A DNA stretch of 21,423 bases from Catenaria anguillulae PL171 (Eukaryota; Blastocladiomycota; Blastocladiomycetes; Blastocladiales; Catenariaceae), in assembly GCA_002102555.1 (NCBI GenBank), contig MCFL01000355.1:1-21423 (forward strand), in the 5' to 3' direction. Made by a program: the position numbers and the translations under genes. The notes beneath the pieces were generated by a model, which had not been told where the DNA came from, did no database searches, and saw nothing but the letters and a program-made list of their open reading frames with translations. How positions within the stretch are numbered: position 1 is the first letter of the stretch; each line of letters starts with the position of its first letter. Below are positions 20,101 through 21,423 of the stretch, piece by piece.

Positions 20101-20726
20101 GTGAGGTGGAGTATCAATGCTGACCATGACAAGCTCATTTCCAGTCCATGTTCGCAGGAGTGTATGCCGTAAAGCAGAGCACGGGATTCTTTCGACGGTG
20201 GGCAAAGTGTGAAGTCACAATGCTTCAAAACGAAGGTATGTGTGCTTTGCAAGAGCCTTTCTTTTTTCTCCAGGTCTCTCACAAGCACCCTCTGTTCCGA
20301 TGTGCTTCACAAATCCCAGGTCTGCTTTCCATCTTCGACCCCGCCTGCAAAGGGTCTGGTCGCGCTGTCCGAGTCAAGTACTGCATACTGGACATTGACC
20401 CGCCAGACTACCCATTGTGCCTGGCCATCAGCTGCCCAGGAACGGATGCATTTGTTATCCAATTCAACTCGCAAACCGAGCGCTCGCGCTGGGCCGCCGT
20501 CATGTCCACGGCAGGTGCCGCGCAGCGAGACGCATCGTCCGGCGTGATTGCCTCCATGATTCGTGCTCGGACAATGTCAATGGCCGGCGGTGCCGCGACC
20601 GCTGGTCGCTCGGCGTCCATATCGGCTGCGTTGCCGCCACAGGCTGGGCTCACACCAGCAGGATTGTCGGTGGGCAAGCCGGTTCTCAAGGCGACTCGAA
20701 AAGCCTCTCATGGTTCGGCTGCTTAG
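17191..20726 (+). CDS. Class C (GABA-B-like) GPCR with C-terminal PH domain
   Basis: Twelve exons give 915 residues: 17191-17344, 17427-17516, 17576-17716, 17788-17985, 18053-18650, 18724-19168, 19244-19476, 19545-19647, 19719-19836, 19907-20076, 20145-20235, 20320-20726. A signal peptide (about 1-32) leads to a periplasmic-binding-protein-like ligand domain (34-445; YRFNLVYWDSG, RQRSVDAAIRGL, GLVGEWASKNTIPAAL, EPYGLSLAKMFTDTA, GDRNGTFELFN). Seven membrane segments lie at about 450-475, 483-506, 515-535, 563-580, 610-630, 643-667 and 674-697. C515 before TM3 and C599 in the second outer loop fit the conserved disulphide. After a short acidic linker comes a PH domain (about 753-846: FAGVYAVKQSTGFFRRWAKC, LLSIFD, FVIQFNSQTERSRW with the invariant C-terminal Trp). 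The tail is Ala/Ser-rich. The protein likely sits in the plasma membrane as an amino-acid-like ligand sensor; the ligand is unknown. The 18651 donor (GTTCGT) is weak, and the exon 9/10 join in TM7 is the least certain. Confidence 0.88.
19169..19243 (+). other. Probable GC-AG intron of receptor gene
   Basis: The frame across TM3 and the second inner loop is restored only if exon 6 ends at AAG (19168) and the intron begins GCACGT. It has a CTGAC-type branch site and a CTCAAG acceptor at 19243. The nearby GTGAGC at 19173 gives the wrong phase and an immediate stop. The result, SYRIFK joined to VFDNRVL, fits the class C pattern after TM3. Confidence 0.7.
20236..20319 (+). other. 84-base in-frame intron inside the PH-domain coding region
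   Basis: GTATGT donor and CCCAG acceptor enclose 84 bases (28 codons) that are open in frame. Removal joins MLQNEG to LLSIFD, the expected PH beta-strand spacing. Retention would insert 28 residues between two strands; an internal CTCCAG could also act as acceptor. Confidence 0.75.
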
Positions 20727-20935
20727 GTCGTCTGTTGGTTTTGTAATACACATGTACATACGTCGTGAGGTCAGAGTTACAGTTCAGTTAGACAGCGATC
20801 GATGGAAGCATGCACACGCCCAGAGTGTATCGTGAAAGTGAAGAAGGTACAAAATGAGAAAGGTGAAGGAAAAAAAAACATAAATAGAACTCGCAATGAC
20901 AGGAAAACGCCGGCCTTAGGTCACACGCTCAACGT
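20727..20935. other. Tail-to-tail intergenic gap
   Basis: The receptor stop and the stop of the minus-strand CAAX gene face each other across 209 bases containing an eight-A run (near 20872-20879) and AT-rich words suited to 3' end formation for both. No canonical AATAAA is clear on either strand. Confidence 0.5.
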
Positions 20936-21423
20936 TTACATGATGGTACAGCACACGCTATTCAACTCTTCATCATCATCCACAGGTATCCTACCCCAGG
21001 TTCCATTTTGCTTCATGGATTGCACAGCAATCCGTAACCAAACTTGTAGATCCCTTGCCTTCGGCGCATAAGTGCAGCCAACATGCATGGGTCGATGAGG
21101 TTGCCCTGGGATCAATAGCGGCGACGGCGCGGCTTCGTGATCGAGGAACACGGGCGCGTTGGTCGGATAGCACACGGCGTGGAGGTCGGGACGGAGGATG
21201 AATGAAGCGATGAGATAGTTCTTGGTATCTTTGTCGACCTGGGTGGCGAGCGGCATGGTGATGGGTCGAGGGACGAGATGGATCATGGAACTTGAAGCCG
21301 AACCCGACGCGTCAGAATCAGACAGGAGGATGTCGAGGGAAATGGTGCGTGGTTTGCGAGCAGCACGCACGAGGGAGAGGTTGAGGTGCCGAGTCGTCCA
21401 TAGCCATGAACGACATTGTCGAT
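20936..21423 (-). CDS. Unidentified protein with C-terminal CAAX box, 5' part beyond window
   Basis: The minus-strand frame runs open from the right edge to TAA at 20936-20938, giving at least 161 residues without an ATG that clearly starts it, so the N-terminus probably lies outside the window. The visible part includes RHLNLSLVRAARKPRTISLD, ILLSDSDASGSASSS, QVDKDTKNYLIASFILRPDL and APKARDLQVWLRIAVQSMKQ. It ends ELNSVCCTIM: CTIM is a CAAX box for prenylation, and the preceding Cys could be palmitoylated, so the protein should attach to membranes. The last residues resemble the yeast G-gamma Ste18 end (NSVCCTLM), but no G-gamma helix is visible. I do not recognise the family. It is convergent with the receptor gene. 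Confidence 0.65.
   Translation of the reverse strand, partial: RQCRSWLWTTRHLNLSLVRAARKPRTISLDILLSDSDASGSASSSMIHLVPRPITMPLATQVDKDTKNYLIASFILRPDLHAVCYPTNAPVFLDHEAAPSPLLIPGQPHRPMHVGCTYAPKARDLQVWLRIAVQSMKQNGTWGRIPVDDDEELNSVCCTIM

Noticed and set aside
1-21423. tRNA, rRNA, CRISPR array, transposon or viral elements
   Set aside because: No T-loop consensus in a cloverleaf context, no rRNA-like blocks, no regular direct-repeat array, and no transposase, reverse transcriptase or terminal repeats were seen by eye on either strand.

Overview
This is fungal nuclear DNA, most likely from a zoosporic early-diverging lineage (Blastocladiomycota or Chytridiomycota). The evidence is short GT-AG introns (about 59-159 bases) with CTRAC-type branch sites, a class C (GABA-B-like) receptor gene of a kind abundant in those fungi, a fungal-style DCP2 decapping enzyme, and serine/glutamine-rich low-complexity proteins. 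Phylum is an inference; species cannot be named from the sequence alone.

Layout from left to right. (1) 1-2056, minus strand: a folliculin (FLCN/Lst7) homologue whose C-terminus runs off the left edge. Its conserved blocks lie in different reading frames, with at least two shifts that introns cannot explain. (2) 2057-3929: a divergent intergenic region that changes from purine-rich to pyrimidine-rich on the plus strand. (3) 3930-5720, plus: an intronless DCP2 mRNA-decapping enzyme. (4) 7051-7812, plus: an intronless MPDU1-type PQ-loop protein (dolichol-phosphate-mannose utilisation). (5) 7813-11144: 3.3 kb without a recognisable gene, its second half strongly pyrimidine-rich and probably promoter plus long leader of the next gene, including a small upstream ORF that ends 2 bases before the main ATG. 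(6) 11145-16097, plus: a protein of about 1,500 residues with three RRM domains, five exons and polyQ/Ser-rich tracts. (7) 17191-20726, plus: a 12-exon class C GPCR with signal peptide, periplasmic-binding-protein-like ectodomain, seven membrane segments and, unusually, a C-terminal PH domain. (8) 20936-21423, minus: the 3' part of an unidentified gene whose protein ends in a CAAX box preceded by a second cysteine.

There is no operon logic. DCP2 and the RRM protein both concern mRNA fate, folliculin works in nutrient/TORC1 signalling in other eukaryotes, MPDU1 serves ER glycosylation, and the receptor and CAAX protein are membrane-associated. The most notable item is the receptor-PH fusion. 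The folliculin frame breaks, the uORF, two open 3n introns and a GC-AG intron are the next most useful. No viral, transposon, CRISPR, rRNA or tRNA feature was recognised.
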